Assembly (NCBI GenBank): GCA_035582835.1
Contig: JAYKAV010002530.1
Coordinates: forward strand, 625,113-689,112
Direction of reading: 5' to 3'
DNA from: Phoebastria nigripes
Lineage: Eukaryota > Chordata > Aves > Procellariiformes > Diomedeidae
Length of the DNA: 64,000 nucleotides
Position numbers and translations under genes: made by a program. The notes under the pieces were generated by a model, which was not told where the DNA came from, ran no database searches, and was given only the letters and a program-made list of their open reading frames with translations. Of the stretch, positions 10,645-23,780 are shown one piece after another (position 1 is the first letter of the stretch; every line of letters begins with the position of its first letter).

Positions 10645-13430
10645 TTAGCATCTTCCTGTTTTCCCCCTTTCTCCATTCACTCACATCACCACTGTTACTT
10701 CATGTAAACATCCTGAATCTTTTGGCATAATGGAAATGAGACCTTCTGCCTCTCAAATGTGTCCCATGCGCTTCTGTTTGGAGGTCATGCCTCTTAAACA
10801 TTGGCTACTTGTAAAGGATTAAGATTTAGGGTGCAATTCTGCTCCTAAGGAAATCTCTGGGAGTTTTTGTTTGGCCACACAAACAAGTCAGACCCTTTGT
10901 GCTGTTGTGTTTAGAAAAAGAAGGAAGCAGGCACAGCAAAAATTGTTCCTTCCAGCACCAATTACTCTCATCTTTCTCAGTATAGCTAAATCGGTTTAGT
11001 ATGAAGTGCTTTAGCTTCATTTATTTCTCTGGGCACATGTTTCCTGGTGGGACACTAAATGGGCAATAAGTTTGTCAGCATCTGAAAATAAGCACAAAAC
11101 TCTGTTCTCCATTCCTTCATGTATCATTATAAGTCTGTGCCCTATTGTGGGCTACACTTACATCAGCAGTTGCAGTAATAGAGCAGCTAAATTTATGTTA
11201 AGCTGCTGCTCAGTAATTACTGAAGGAAAAAGAAGCTGGCTAAGGAAAAAGCATCTCCAAGCTTTTCCCTGGATTGATGTCAAGTGAACACATAAACAGA
11301 AAATTTGATAGAGCAACTCCAGTTTTTGACAACAGAAAGCTGCCATAGGTGCCTCATTCATTTTGTACAATAACTAGCAGGAGGATTTTCTGGATGTGAT
11401 AAGGAAGCACTGGGAAAATTTAGCCACCAGTTTGGGCTGAAATAGGCAAACCTTGTCAACATTAAAAAGCTAGGGATGCGTGTCTGCTTCTAAAGAGGCA
11501 ACAGTTTCACACTTCAGTGAATCATTCACTTAATACAGTAGCCAAAAGACACATGGAACAACCCAGAGTTTAACTCATTCAATCTCAAAGTGGGAACGAG
11601 TATAGCATTTCTCAGCATTTGTGCTGGGACTTATCCAGAGCCCAAAGGGCTGATCATAAAATAAATGGCCAAAAACATCAATCCAAACATCCAGCTAAAT
11701 GAGGAGCAACAAATCTCCTCAAGCAGAGGCAAGAGCTGGCTGTCTGCTACTTCCCTTGCATGTGCCTGAGCACAGGTGTATCATTCAGCAGCATATGCTG
11801 GTCGTGCGGGCTGTCTCCTCTTCAAACCATGGTCAATCCTTTTGGTAATGACCCCAAGCAGCTGGGATTTTGGCACTGTACAGGGAACCATTATGCGTAT
11901 ATTTAGGCACCAAATGCTTGTACAGAGGGAAAGAGAAAGTTATATTGGAGGGTCTGGCTCCATTTGTTCTAATTGTTCTCCAGAAGGTCAGAGATCACGT
12001 GTCTCAAACTTCAGGTGTTCTTGGCAAACTGTAGGTTAGTAATGCAAGGGGGTAGCTAGCCCATGTCTTTTCACATGTCAGGAATGATTTGCACTGATCT
12101 AGAATAGGAGCAGGTTCAGTTTGCTGGAGCAGCAAATTTTGTGTCACGGTATCTCCCAGCCTGATAGCACTGACGAGTGAAAAATGGACTTTCAGATTGC
12201 GTGAGACCCAAGAAAGAATGCTCTAGATGTGAGCCAATACAAGCAATCATGTGGGACTGGAGGAAGAGAAAGGGATTCCCGAGGTGCTGCCATGGCTTCC
12301 TACACATAGGCCTTAAAATTATTTGCCTGTGACCTAAAAAGCTGTCTCCCATTTGACATGAAGATTCTTGCTGTAGCAATATGAGACAGGAAGATTTTGA
12401 ATGGAACTCAGGACAGGATTTTAGCAGATTTTGAGAGAGCTTGGTGCTGGTGAAAACTCACAAGCCAAGCTGTCCAAGAGTGAAGTTACAATATATTCAC
12501 TGAAGGAGTGCACTGTGCACAGCAGCAGTGTGCGAGAGCCTCCATCTCGGTCTTGGCGGTGTGCCTTCACTTTGGCTTGGAGATATCCCTTTGTTTCTGA
12601 TTGCTAGTGAGGGAATGAGGAGAGAGAGGAGGGTGCTGGCATTAGTGCCGCTTGCAGTCTGGGACGAAAATTACTCTGAAAAAATGTAATTAGCACCTAC
12701 CAAGTCATTTCTAGAGTAGTCAAGCTGACTGGACTTTGGGCTACTATTAGCAGGGGCCCTCCTTCTACATCCCCATCCACCCCCTTGCCAGCTGCTCTAT
12801 GAAAATCATAATGAAAAACAAGCCTCCTTCAGTTATAAAGTACTGCCCCCGTGGGACAACCCAGATGAGAAGGATTTAGTAATAGCAGGAGCCATGGTGG
12901 TCTGGAAGGCAGCCTTGCAGCATGCTTGAGTCTAGCAGCATGGGCAAGGAGCTGCCCTTAGAAAGGATCCTGCCTCTGTTTCCTGTAATGGCAGAAGACA
13001 TTGGGGCTTGGCTTGTGACATTTTAGAGTGGTTTATTTAATGATGTTATTCAGAAGAGAAGGGTACCTGTTATTTAGCTGTACTATCATGGTCATTTTTT
13101 CTCGTGGGGGATAGAAATGGGGACGCAAGAACGGAGATGAATGTGCTAGTGGTGTGTTTTAATTGCATATTCACAAGCTGCAATACGTGGAAGTGAATTA
13201 ACGTGTAGCTCCTGGTAGGGGGCCTGGATACTTTGCTGTCTGGTAGAGGAAAAGGCAAAAATCAGACGCTTGTGCATGCACACAATAAAAGAGAATCAGG
13301 ATTTACATTTGGTATCCAAGGAAGCGAGAGCAGAATCCTGCAGGGCTTTCTGTTCATTGTTTAAATGTTGCCATAGCAATATATCAGAGCACAAGTTACA
13401 TGTTTTCCACTTCTGGAGTTGAGCTTTTCT

Positions 13431-13460
13431 TCCCTCTCTCTCTCTGTTTTTCTCTCTCTC
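13431..13460. repeat. CT-rich low-complexity tract
   Basis: Two (TC)n runs are separated by GTTTTT. It explains the Ser/Leu-rich and Arg/Glu-rich overlapping frames here. Confidence 0.85.
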
Positions 13461-15174
13461 GATATACACAACAACCAGGGGTATCTCCACAGAACTTCGC
13501 ACAGCAATAGGAAAAGGTGTTTGAAGGCTGCATTATCTGTTCGCATATATCTGTTTGTATGTTCTTCCCTGTCATTTGCTAATATGTTGGAAACCCAATT
13601 AGGAGGAAATTTTTGGATAGAAGTGGAGTGTGAGGCTCTTGTTGCTGGGACATCGAGCACCTTACAATATTTTGTGTAGTGGTGTTATGTTAATTGGATA
13701 GCTGCAGGCAAGCAAAGTGTAGCAGTCGCTGACAATTAGAAACAACAATGAACTTCCCAGGACTGAATCTATTCCTTGGGCAGATTAAAATGCATTTCAG
13801 GTATATACCAGAGCTTCTGTAAATTTAAATACTAGCACCACTGTAAGAACTCTTGAAATTCTGTTTTCACAGTGCTGAGACGAGATTTAACCTTGCTGCT
13901 TGTGAAAGGGAGAGAGGCAGCATCAGACCACTGGATAAAATCTCCCATAGTATTTGCTGCAGAGCTTGTACTTGTTATGTCAGGACTGTGGGGGAGCAAT
14001 ATAACCAGGAAGCCAGGAGAATTAAAAAGGAACCAACCCCAAAACAAAGCAAAAAAATCCAGCAACAATGGTTTCACATGCAACTAGATAAAGCTTACTC
14101 AGAAGTATCACAGCACGATAAGTTAAATGAATGAGTTTTTGTCTGCAAACCAGCAGCAATTCAGAGCATTTAGTAATGCTCTTTGTGTTTGAGGGATCTC
14201 TTTTCAGTTATTTGGCAGCTATGGGATCCATACAGTCCTGTGCATTAAAATAATCCTCAGAAGTATGGATGTGGTTTCCTTTCATGTTTGTATGGACAGT
14301 ATAGTATGAACTGACTTCTAGAAGGCCCAGGAGTTGGTGCTTTTCTTTCACTATACATGTAAGAATGATTGCTCTAAGGGTCAGACCTAATCCTGAAAGC
14401 CAGTGGTAATAATTTTCAAAAGGTATTAGCGTAGTTCAGATTTCCAGCACATTTTATTTTTGCTTGCAAACCTTTCTTCACTTTCATGTCAATAATCTCT
14501 TCACTCATGTGCCATGTTACGTGGGAAATAAAGCCAAGCACATAAAGAGCCTGTTTATCAATGAGGGGAGTGCAGCATGAGTAATAACAGTGCAGGTTTC
14601 CTCACACAGCTTATCGTTGTGCCTCAGTCATGATCTTAAGCAAAAGACTGCCTTAAGACCTTAAGCAGGCACTAATTCTGTTCATGTACCTTGAACTTTC
14701 CCCAGCATCTTTGAGATGGCAAAAAAGGTGGCCAGCTGTGATGGAGATGGGAGGTACTCACCTCACTTCTCATGCACTGTGCTACTGCCCACTCATGAAA
14801 TTACTGAAGCCCATCAGACTCCATTGTCTTGACTGGAATTTGAAGTAGGGAGCTAGGGATGAAAGTTTTATCATTATTGGGTCTTCATCAGCTATAGACC
14901 AACATTTTACTTTCTTTTTAATCTCTAAAACGAACTATCAGTGGACAGGTGGAAGAGGCTGGGATGACAGTCTCTCTGTAAACTGGTAATAAGTGAGAAT
15001 TCTGTCTTGCAGAGAATTAATTAAAAGAATTGTTTTGATTTTTATTCACTAATGCCCATTTTTCTGTTCTAATGCAGCACTGCAACATGTCGGTTCTGTA
15101 GTAACTCTTCCATGCAACCAGTTTCATTCCTTTTACATTTCTTTCTCTTCTCTTTTGTCATTGTGCAAAGACAA

Positions 15175-15240
15175 ACCCAGTTCTGCTCCAACTAATCTCA
15201 ATTGGAGCTTTAGTAATTACTTCAGCAGGATTGATCCTAC
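15175..15240. repeat. Relic of a dispersed palindromic amniote repeat
   Basis: It reads CCCAGTTCTGCTCC, then TCAATTGGAGCTTTAGTAAT, then TACTTCAGCAGGATTGATCC. This resembles the repeat half with ...TCCTGCTCCCATTGA... and ...ACTTCA-GGGAGCAGGATC... ends, including its inverted-repeat layout. It is one of the better-preserved copies in the window; the name is unverified. Confidence 0.4.
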
Positions 15241-17329
15241 TCTGTGTTTTTTTTGTTTTATTTTTTTCCTTCTCCTAAATGAAGTACAAACCCTCTTTTA
15301 GTTCCAGAAATAAAAAAGAGGATAAGTATTTATATTTACAGACATAAAAAGGTGATCCAAAACCCATTTTGAATTAACATGCCATAAACTTCTAAATTTC
15401 TAAATGTTCCATATTCCCTTTGCAGTCCCTCATGGTATTCCATGTATTAATGCTTATTTTTCATCAGTGTATAAGGTAATAATTGATGAATTGATTAAGT
15501 AATCTGGCCCTTGTTACTGCCACAGCAAAACCTCAATCTATATTAACAAAACCAGATATTTTGTAAAATGTCATATTTTAGGGCTGAATTCTCAGTCATG
15601 GCTAGGAAAATTTGGTGATGGTGTAATCTCTGTGCATTGACATCATATTCACATCAATAACTGAATATAGTGACATGTTATAATTAGTTTAACAAAAAAT
15701 GTTATAGTTTACCTTTTAAAGGCTACGGAAGAGGATCTACAAGGACAGAAAAGGATTACGTTAAGGAACCATAGTTTTCCCTCCCTCAATGCACGCAAGT
15801 TTCAAATGAAGTGTGCAAAAATGTATTAAATTCCATGAGCTTCTTTGCCAAAGGGCATACATGTTGTGTTAAGGGTTTTTTACTTAGCTATTTGGTTTTA
15901 CAAGCATTTTCTCTGCCAGTACTCTATTTGTGAGCCCTTATTGGACAGGCAGGTTCTTCTACAAGTGGTTATATATTATTTTTCCAGAGGCAAGCTTTTA
16001 TATTTCTTATATCATTTAAAGAACTGAGGTTCATTTTTGTAAGGGTTGTTGATGACACAGCTACTAAAGGGGAAGGATGGTGACCCCATTAGACTTTCAG
16101 GTTGCTCACACGCAGTGCACAGTCTACTACTTCAATAAGAGTTTTATTGCATTTAACGCCCGTGTGAATTTTGACTGTATATGGTGCAGGGAATTAAAAC
16201 CATAATGGATTTCTCTTTTGAACTGGAAAGAGGTCGAAAAACCTCACCTTCAGTGAATTCAGTTCATGTTGATATCCCTCTTTCTGTAACGTACATTTCA
16301 CCGAGTAGTCTGGCCCTGAAGATTGAGTTATATACATTAAGTAAGGGCCTGGGGGTATCTGTTAAAGACTACTGAATCAAACTATAGCAGAGGATGGCTT
16401 AGTCCTTAAGTAACTTTCCATAACGTGGAAAAAAAAAATCTTATTTTTTATGGGAAATTTCAGTTTTGGGGATATGTATGAAAATCTCATGCAACAGTGG
16501 TAGAATGTCATTAAGAGTTGCAGAGAAATATAGATAATAATTTCCTATCACCAAAGGTATTGCTTCTGATTTAAAGTATCATTTAGATAATTTTTTTTTT
16601 TTGGCAAAGAAAGATGAAGTTGATGATTGCCTATAGCAAATGAAAGATAAAACGCGGTCAATGATGCTGCTTCAGAAAGACCTATCTTCTAAACCTGAGG
16701 AAAATTATGAGAAATATTGATTGGAGAGGACATACAAACAGAAGGCTGTGAATATAAACTGGACAGTTTCTAGGAATATATTGTTTTGCCAGTGAAAACC
16801 TGAAATCATAAAAGAGTTAACATTTGACTATGAGTCTGTCTTTGATACAAGGGAAAATAAAGCCAAAATTTAACAATTAAACCAAAATCAAAACAAACTA
16901 GTATATAGTAGGTAAAAAAAAGAGGGAAACAGATAACAACCCCTATAAAAAATAAGGTATAAAATGAATACAATTGATCTGATAGGAGAGAAATGTTGTG
17001 GTTGGGTGGTGGGCTTAGAATATACCAGAAATGAGGGACTATTCTTATTCTGCTTTTATTATTCTTATAATATATTGTTCTTATTGCTGCTTTTATTGGA
17101 GACATCCTATGAAGTGTTATTGGCAGTAGTGATGCAGAACTGACAGAATTATTCAATTAATATTTCTATTCTGTATCTGGAAAAATCATGATTAAAAATT
17201 CTTATCATGAAAAGAAAAAGCAAGTGAAAGGATTTTGGAAAACATCTGTTAGGGATAAATATTTTTAAATCAACAGTCCTGTTATACTTTTCTGAAGAGT
17301 ACTCCAGAGTATGTATCTAGAAAACATTC

Positions 17330-17870
17330 CAATGATACAAGTGCAGTGAACTTGGTAATCATTGACCATTTAGTCTGACATAAGTTTTAGGCAAAATAAC
17401 AGAAAATTCAACACAGGATTCAGCTGATAGAGAATTAGGGCAGGGGAAATGTTTAATGGCAATAGTATGGTATTATGGGAAGTATTTTCTATCAAGCAGA
17501 CAATTTGACTCGTTGATGATACTGCAAGGTTGGTAGATAGAAGTTACCATGAAAATATAGTGCACTTAAACTTTGAACTACATAGGATACTTAAGTAGCT
17601 TAGAATTACTGGTCAGATATTCAAAACTAAGTATTGTGGGGAAATATGTTTGAATGGATTGTACAGATATTGTAACTCTTTTTACAATATTTGTATCGAT
17701 GATCTAGACAGATCATTAACAGAAAATTACACTTAACATAAGTGTAGGGCCCACAGCTGGCAAAATGACTTAGATAAGAGCAGCTGTTAGGATGGGAACG
17801 TGAGGGTAAACTGTGTGAATAAGATAACTGAGCTAACTGAGAGGGTATTTCCCCAAACTGATAATGCTAA
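17330..17870 (+). mobile_element. Ancient CR1-clade LINE, reverse-transcriptase part
   Basis: This is a heavily decayed LINE recognised by ordered RT blocks on the + strand. Positions 17366-17404 give PFSLT-stop-VLGKITE, matching [16 protein letters not shown] of the young CR1 at 53 kb. Positions 17512-17595 give VDDTARLVDRSYHENIVHLN, matching its [20 protein letters not shown] block. Positions 17680-17709 give FYNICIDDLD, matching [10 protein letters not shown]. The order is correct, but frames shift and stops are frequent. The nucleotide text resembles old CR1 types known from turtles and crocodilians more than the young avian copy (remembered, unverified). The 3' continuation resumes at about 18605 after an insertion. 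Confidence 0.7.
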
Positions 17871-18604
17871 AGAGGAGAATTTAAAAAAAAAAAAAAAAAA
17901 AACCACCCCAAACTGAAAAAAAAAACAACCAACGAAAAACTTCTGAAACAAAGCTTGAAAAAAAGTATGAAAGAAGCATGAAACTTTTTAAGTGTGAGTG
18001 GCTGGGCAGGTGAGAGAAACAGAGCAAAAAAACTTGTTTGACACTGCCAGATGTTGCCCCATGTCATTACAACCTTTGGCTTGGTCTGACCGAGCTGCCT
18101 CTGCACTGGATACTGTGAGGAGGCAGCATCCAGCTGGTGGAGCGACTGCACAGGGTGCAACAAGCAGGGACACACACTTTGTGAGTGCATGAGTGAACTG
18201 TGAGTGCTTTCTTCCCAGCCTGTGCATTAGCAGATAGCATGGGACCACAGAGAGCTGGACCACCTGTGTCTCGATAGGAGGAGTGAGCAAGTAGAGGAGC
18301 CTGCAATCCCAGAAGTGGGGATGTGCTTGTAACTCACATGGCCTGTGAGGATATCTGAGTGATATTACTTTGGGAGATTAATTATATAGGGATGTTTAGA
18401 AGTTTTTAGGTGTTTATTGTAATTTTGTAAGTATCTAGTATTGTGGTTTATCTGTTGTATTGCTGATCCTGAGCTGGCAGTGAGTGCCAGTTAATTAAAT
18501 GTTGTTGCTTATAGAGTTGCAATTTAAGTCACATGAACTGAGAAGTTTTTCCTTGCAACAGTGAGTATCAGCAGCACGATAAATAAGACAGGCGCGCAGA
18601 GTGA
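17871..18604. mobile_element. About 0.7-kb insertion splitting the ancient LINE; possible LTR-type element
   Basis: The LINE text stops after about 17870 and resumes at about 18605, so the DNA between is extra. It begins with a 20-A run (17883-17902) and A-rich sequence, then becomes more GC-rich than its surroundings (about 18000-18350). It has a TATA-like TTATATAGG near 18382 and an AATTAAA signal-like motif near 18494 followed by TGTTGTTGCTTATAG, with a possible end in CTTGCAACA near 18562. That arrangement resembles a solo LTR, and TG...CA ends may be present, but no terminal duplication was found and no family is recognised. Retrovirus-derived LTR, SINE with poly(A) or unrelated DNA all remain possible. 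Confidence 0.35.
17883..17902. repeat. 20-base A run
   Basis: A pure adenine run at the left edge of the insertion that splits the ancient LINE. It may be an inserted poly(A) tail or ordinary slippage. Confidence 0.9.
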
Positions 18605-19306
18605 TATTGGATGCAAAATGTTATGTATAAGAAGGACAGATATAGGATATACCTTCAGAATGTGGGACATTCATCTGTAAAAGCGAGTCTGAAAAGGATT
18701 TGAGATCATAACAGGCAAGAAATTCCACATGAGCTCCCACAGCGATAGTGTTAAAAAAGACTATGTCGTACCATTGGATAAATAAGCAGAGAAATAGAAT
18801 AGTGATTTTAGCAATGTCAATGGGAAAACTGGAATGCTGTTTACATCTCAATTTGTCCACATTTTGAAAATTATGTTGAAAAGAAAGAGACACAAAAATA
18901 CTCAGTGCTGGAAAAAAAGGAAAAATTCAGTGCTCAAATTTTAGTCTATTGATTAAGAAACTTGAGAACTGATGTGATTAGTGTATGGGGGAAAAATAGA
19001 TGTTTAAATGTTTTCTAATATAGCAAATAAAATTCTAAGAAGAAGCAATAGCTGGCAGCTGAGGTCTCATAAATTCAGATTAGAAATTAAGGGTAGATTT
19101 TTAATGGTGAAAATAATTCACCATTTTTAAAATTGCTTGGAGAAGTTGTATTTTCTCTATCTCTTGGAGTCCACGTACACAGATTGGATGTCTTTGTGGA
19201 AGACCATTGTAGTGAAGTATGCATTATTGTGTTTTGTATATTGTGATATTCAGAAGGGCAGAGTAGATGGTTCTGAGGTCCCTGTACCCTCAGCCTGTGA
19301 TTCTGC
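18605..19306 (+). mobile_element. Ancient CR1-clade LINE, C-terminal and 3'-end part
   Basis: This is the continuation of the LINE at 17330. From 18726 the translation HMSSHSDSVKKDYVVPLDK parallels [20 protein letters not shown] of the young CR1. Positions 19071-19127 give KFRLEIKGRFLMVKIIHHF, paralleling [20 protein letters not shown], the last conserved block of CR1 ORF2. The 3' end is visible as CAGAGTAGATGGTTCTGAGG, then GTCCCTGTACCC and GTGATTCTGC, a mutated form of the CR1 ...TAGATGATCT-GGTCCCTT...ATTCTATGA terminus. No intact frame survives. The element is clearly older than the other CR1 copies here. Confidence 0.7.
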
Positions 19307-21084
19307 AGGTAGAAGGAATGTAGCCTGGGAATTCATACCCAAGCTTCCAATCTCGTAATCAACAAACATGTCTAGCTTGCAATGCACAGAACACCCCAAA
19401 GGATTTCACTACCCAGTCCATCATTCCCTCTCTGCTGAGATTGCTAGCAGGAGGCCCAAGAAGTTTTTTGGTGATCTGCTTCTTTGTGGCAGTACTCTGA
19501 CTCAATCTCAGTACCTCAGACTTCTATCTGGTTAGTTGGAAAAATGTATTTTGAAATCTGTTAATTTGTCAAATCTGAAACATTTTATAGAGATTAATTT
19601 TGAAGGCTGTGCTGAGGGTGAAGAAATACTCACTGTGCATATTTACTCATCCACTCAGTAGCCCATCCACTAACTTATTTGTGTGGTCAAGCTTTTACCT
19701 CCTTCATAGTTCTCTTCACAGTGGAGAGATTTGCAAGCTTTGGGTGTTGTACCTCTGAAACACTGGCTTATCAGCAACCTGGGCCTCCAGCCTGAAAAAG
19801 TCCATTTGTTTAAGCTGACACAGGAGTTCAACACCTAAATCAATACCAGCCAAAATGTATTGTCTCAGAGCTTTTTTCTAGCTTAGCCTTCCGGATATGA
19901 ACGTAGATATTAACCTCTGCAATAGTTGGTCTTGGTGCCAGGCTTCTTTCCAAGTCTGAGATGGACTAAATATAGAGGTGTCAAAGTTGGTACATCCGTC
20001 TCTCTGTTTCTCTCTGCTTACAGGCCACTAAACATTGCTCTGTCCACATTTTTTCTTGCTGTGAACGGTTGTTAAGCATTTTAGACTAGAAAAGTATTTT
20101 TCTGTCTTCATAAAATAACTCCATTTGTGGACTTAATTTTACTTGTTTACTTCTTTTGCTAATGTATGCACTTGGTTTGCGAAGACAGGGAAGAGGAAAG
20201 AATGAAGTAAGCTTAACCCTGCATCTCTGCATAATAGCTTTTGGTAGTGTAGGTAGCAATTATATGCAGTCTCAGTGGGCTGTCTTCTTGTGTTTCTAGT
20301 TACTCTTCACCTGATTTCTTGGCCACGGTTTGTTCTAAACTCTTCTGAAAAAATTACTGATGGAAATCTAAACCAAAGATACATATTTCATACTTACAGG
20401 TGAGGTTGGTGGTCACTTTCTCTGTTTAGTTTTGAGTTTCATAACGTGTTTCATAGTCCAAGTCAATTTTTTGTGTAAAGTGTTTACTGCGTTGAAGAGC
20501 CTTCCTGGAGTAGTGGTTAATTTCATTGTTACAGCTGAATGTAGTTAGCCTGAGAGGTCATGGGCTGTGAGAATGTATTCTCTTAGGTAACAAAGGGCAT
20601 TCCTTCGGAGGTAACTATATTCAATTGCTATCAACTATAAATTGTTAACAGATTCTATGTCCTGAGATACCCAGTCCTTATTTCTTTCACCTTTTCTGAA
20701 AAACTCACCAAAATTGCAAGTCTTAGGAGACCTTGACCTAATTAGTGCTTCCAGAGTGCATTCTCCGTCTGTGATGCCTCAGCAGTACTGGTGTGCAAGA
20801 GGCATATTTTGAAGTGACAGGTTGTAACAATCATACTTTCTTTTTCATCTTTAAGCTTCCTTCCATTACTTACTGCTCTCCACCCATGCTGTATATATCA
20901 ACTGCAGCTAATGAAAATGTAAAACAATGGTATATTCTTTGATACTCAATTTAATTGTCTCCTCATTACTGTTCAGGCTGTCACTGAATAAGATAATAGG
21001 ACATATTCTTCTAGTAATGTGGCTTCATGAGATGCTGTTCAGAGTTACTGTGTCAGTATATCCAAAGGAAAACTAAGACTTATT

Positions 21085-21130
21085 AGGCCTGATTCTCCTT
21101 GTGGCTTGTATTGTCATTTATCACTGAGTG
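21085..21130. repeat. Relic of a dispersed palindromic amniote repeat
   Basis: It begins with TAGGCCTGATTCTCCTTGTG, matching the GGCCTGATTCT terminal motif of the dispersed repeat type described at 951. The rest is strongly diverged. Confidence 0.3.
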
Positions 21131-23757
21131 ACGTTGGATTCAGACAGTACAAAATTGAAAGCGTCGTATTTTATGCTCTCCTAACATAGGTGGAAATGGC
21201 TGTATACAAGATAGTGGGAGCTTGAATCCTTTGCAGAGGGAGTCATCCCTTTTCAATACTGCAGGGACCACAGAAAGCCTGCTGACCTTTCAAATATTCC
21301 TAATTTTAGGAAGCTTGGGATGAGGTTAGAGACAAGGTTATACTTCTGACCTTGCTATTCTATTCAATATTGCGCTCCTTTTTGCACCCTTTACTGTACC
21401 CTGGCTTTGGATAGATAATCTTACTTTTGCAGGGATTATAAAAATGAATTAAGTGATCTCACATACTTGCTTATGGGAGAAAACAGTGTGGATGGCATGA
21501 GTATAACACACTAACCTGCACTGAGCTTGCACTAAGAGTGCTGGCATAGCTACTTCATGTTAGGTTACATTATACAAAAGCACTTGTTAATACTGACTAA
21601 GAATGTCTGCTGGGTAGTCAGTGTAGTAATCAGTATTTTGAGAATTCATACCCTACCTTAATCCTCACTCGTTATTCCACATGTATGTTCCATATAGTGT
21701 GGTCATGGATTTTCAAGGAAGGAGATTACATGTCCCTTATTGCTCCCTTACGGCTCCCGCAGAAGCCAGTAACTTCCCCTACTATTGAAATCCTACCAAA
21801 TTGATTATCTAGGATAATTTTCTTATAATGTTTTTATTTGTACTCTCAGCTCCTCCAGCATTTTGTAATTTCATGAGGCACCCTTCTTTTACATATCTCT
21901 CAATTTCTTGAGCACGCTTTATGCAACCTTTCATTCCTTACATTATAAATCAAATAAGAAATGGATTAAGTGTAGCTAAAATTTTGCATCATCATTCCAT
22001 TAAGTTATTACAATAGGTGACCATTTGGGAGTTGGAAAAACAAGGCCTAAGTCTAGCAGACACTCTCTGGGATGGTCCCTTTCTCTTTTCTCTCTCCCAG
22101 TCCCTTCCCCAAATTCCCTTGTCAGATGTTCAAGTAACCACTCCTCAAACCATTGACCTACCATGGGACCAGCCAAATGACTACAGAGGCCAAGGATTCA
22201 GTTTGCTTACTAGGAAAACTAACTTTGGCTGGGCTGCTCCTCAATCCTTGACTAGAGTTCCTTAGGGATGTTGTCTGTCAATAGCTCATCCCCTCCCAGT
22301 GGCAGCAGAGTTCAGAAGCTCTTTTTCTTGTGCAGAGCTTCCAAAGAGACCTTTGGTGCCAGAGGTCTCTTGAAGACTAGGACTATCGTTGAATGATCAT
22401 GGCAATTGGGAGAGGTGTCTGAGGACTGGAGGAAAGCTAACAGTTGCCTGTTTCTGAGCATTTCTTTAGCTCTTTTTAATGAAAAGTTAAAAACTTGCAA
22501 GATATGATGCTGTTCTTGCCAGCTTTTCCATGCAGATGGAGCTATGGACCAGAATGAAGCCTCACTGAAACTAGAGCAAATTCTATATTGAGGAAAAAAT
22601 GTACTAGAGCAGCTGTCAGATTAATTTCACTGGTATGAGTTGAACTACTTCCACTAGTAAAGCTATGTATTCATATAAGTATATGTATGTATGTTTAAGA
22701 GGGTAGATTGCCCTGGAAAGTTTTGGAGTGCATTTGGCCTTATGACATACTAAAGTGATGATTCTTTGCACAGGTGGTTGCATTATAGAAAAACAGCAGG
22801 GAAATAGTATTTTTTTAATATATTTAGCAAAACACCTGCTTCCATATATCTCTCTGTGTAGGAGGGGGATAGAAATCTCCACACATTAGTCATGTAGATC
22901 TCAGAAGAATTATAACATTGACTATATGGCAGCTAGGTAAAAAGGTAACTGCTCTGAGAAAGGTTTAAGAATGAGTAAGTTTTTTTCAAAACAAGTAATG
23001 AAAATATCCCTCACCTCCCAAAAGCAAGAAAAAATATCAGATCTTGTATCAGATCTTTCCCCCTCTACCATTTCAAATGATACCTTTTAAAGGGAAAATG
23101 CAATTAGGAGATGCATTTAAATATAGTAGAATGGACAATCTTGTTTACCGTAGTGGTCACCCTATAGTGATCACCACTAGAGATTCCTTGACTCTGATCT
23201 TTGTGTGGCCTCTGACTCATTGTCTGAAACAAATCACACAGACTCTATGTGCTCTATTTTACTTCTTTGTAACTTAAGAGAAATTACTTTTGCATATTGC
23301 AGGACAGATCCTTCCACAATTTATGCAGCCAGAACTCTCTATTTGTAAGAGTTCAGACATCAAAACCAGTTTAATGTAATTTAAGAAGTGGGAGTGGGAT
23401 TTAAGAAGAGGTTTTGTGAACTTAAGCTTTCAATTGCATGAAAGGTCCTTGAATAAAGGCATTTTGTAAGCACAATTTTTATTTCAATCAGTATCACCAT
23501 ACATAAAACAACAGTGTTTCAGTGCAGAGTAAGAGAGAAAAACAAAAGAACATGTACATCTTTTATCGTTAAATATTCCATTAGTGAAACAATTCTGGAG
23601 ATGTAGGTCAAAAACTTCTTTCTTATCCTTCCATTCTTAAGAAAGGTTTTTCCTGATCTGCCAGCAATTTCATGATACCGCTAACTATTTTATATTCAGA
23701 CTCTTGGTGATTTTTTTCCTCCTGACTTATTTTACCTCAGGTATAAATTGAATTGAA

Positions 23758-23780
23758 CAAACAAACAAACAAACAAAAAA
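23758..23780. repeat. (CAAA)n microsatellite
   Basis: Five CAAA units ending in an A run. Confidence 0.9.

Larger units (their letters stand above)
9193..17329. other. Intron-like or intergenic non-coding DNA
   Basis: No coding exon or RNA gene is recognised over about 8 kb. It contains TTTA (9575-9594), ATAA (10626-10644) and CT-rich (13431-13460) simple repeats, a T12-type run near 16590 and a dispersed-repeat relic at 15175-15240. An ambiguous base lies at 9696. It would be first-intron sequence if the exon ending at 9186 is real. Confidence 0.5.

Noticed and set aside
22017..22265. 82-codon open frame on the + strand
   Set aside because: No motif, no splice context and no family resemblance; expected by chance in a window this long.
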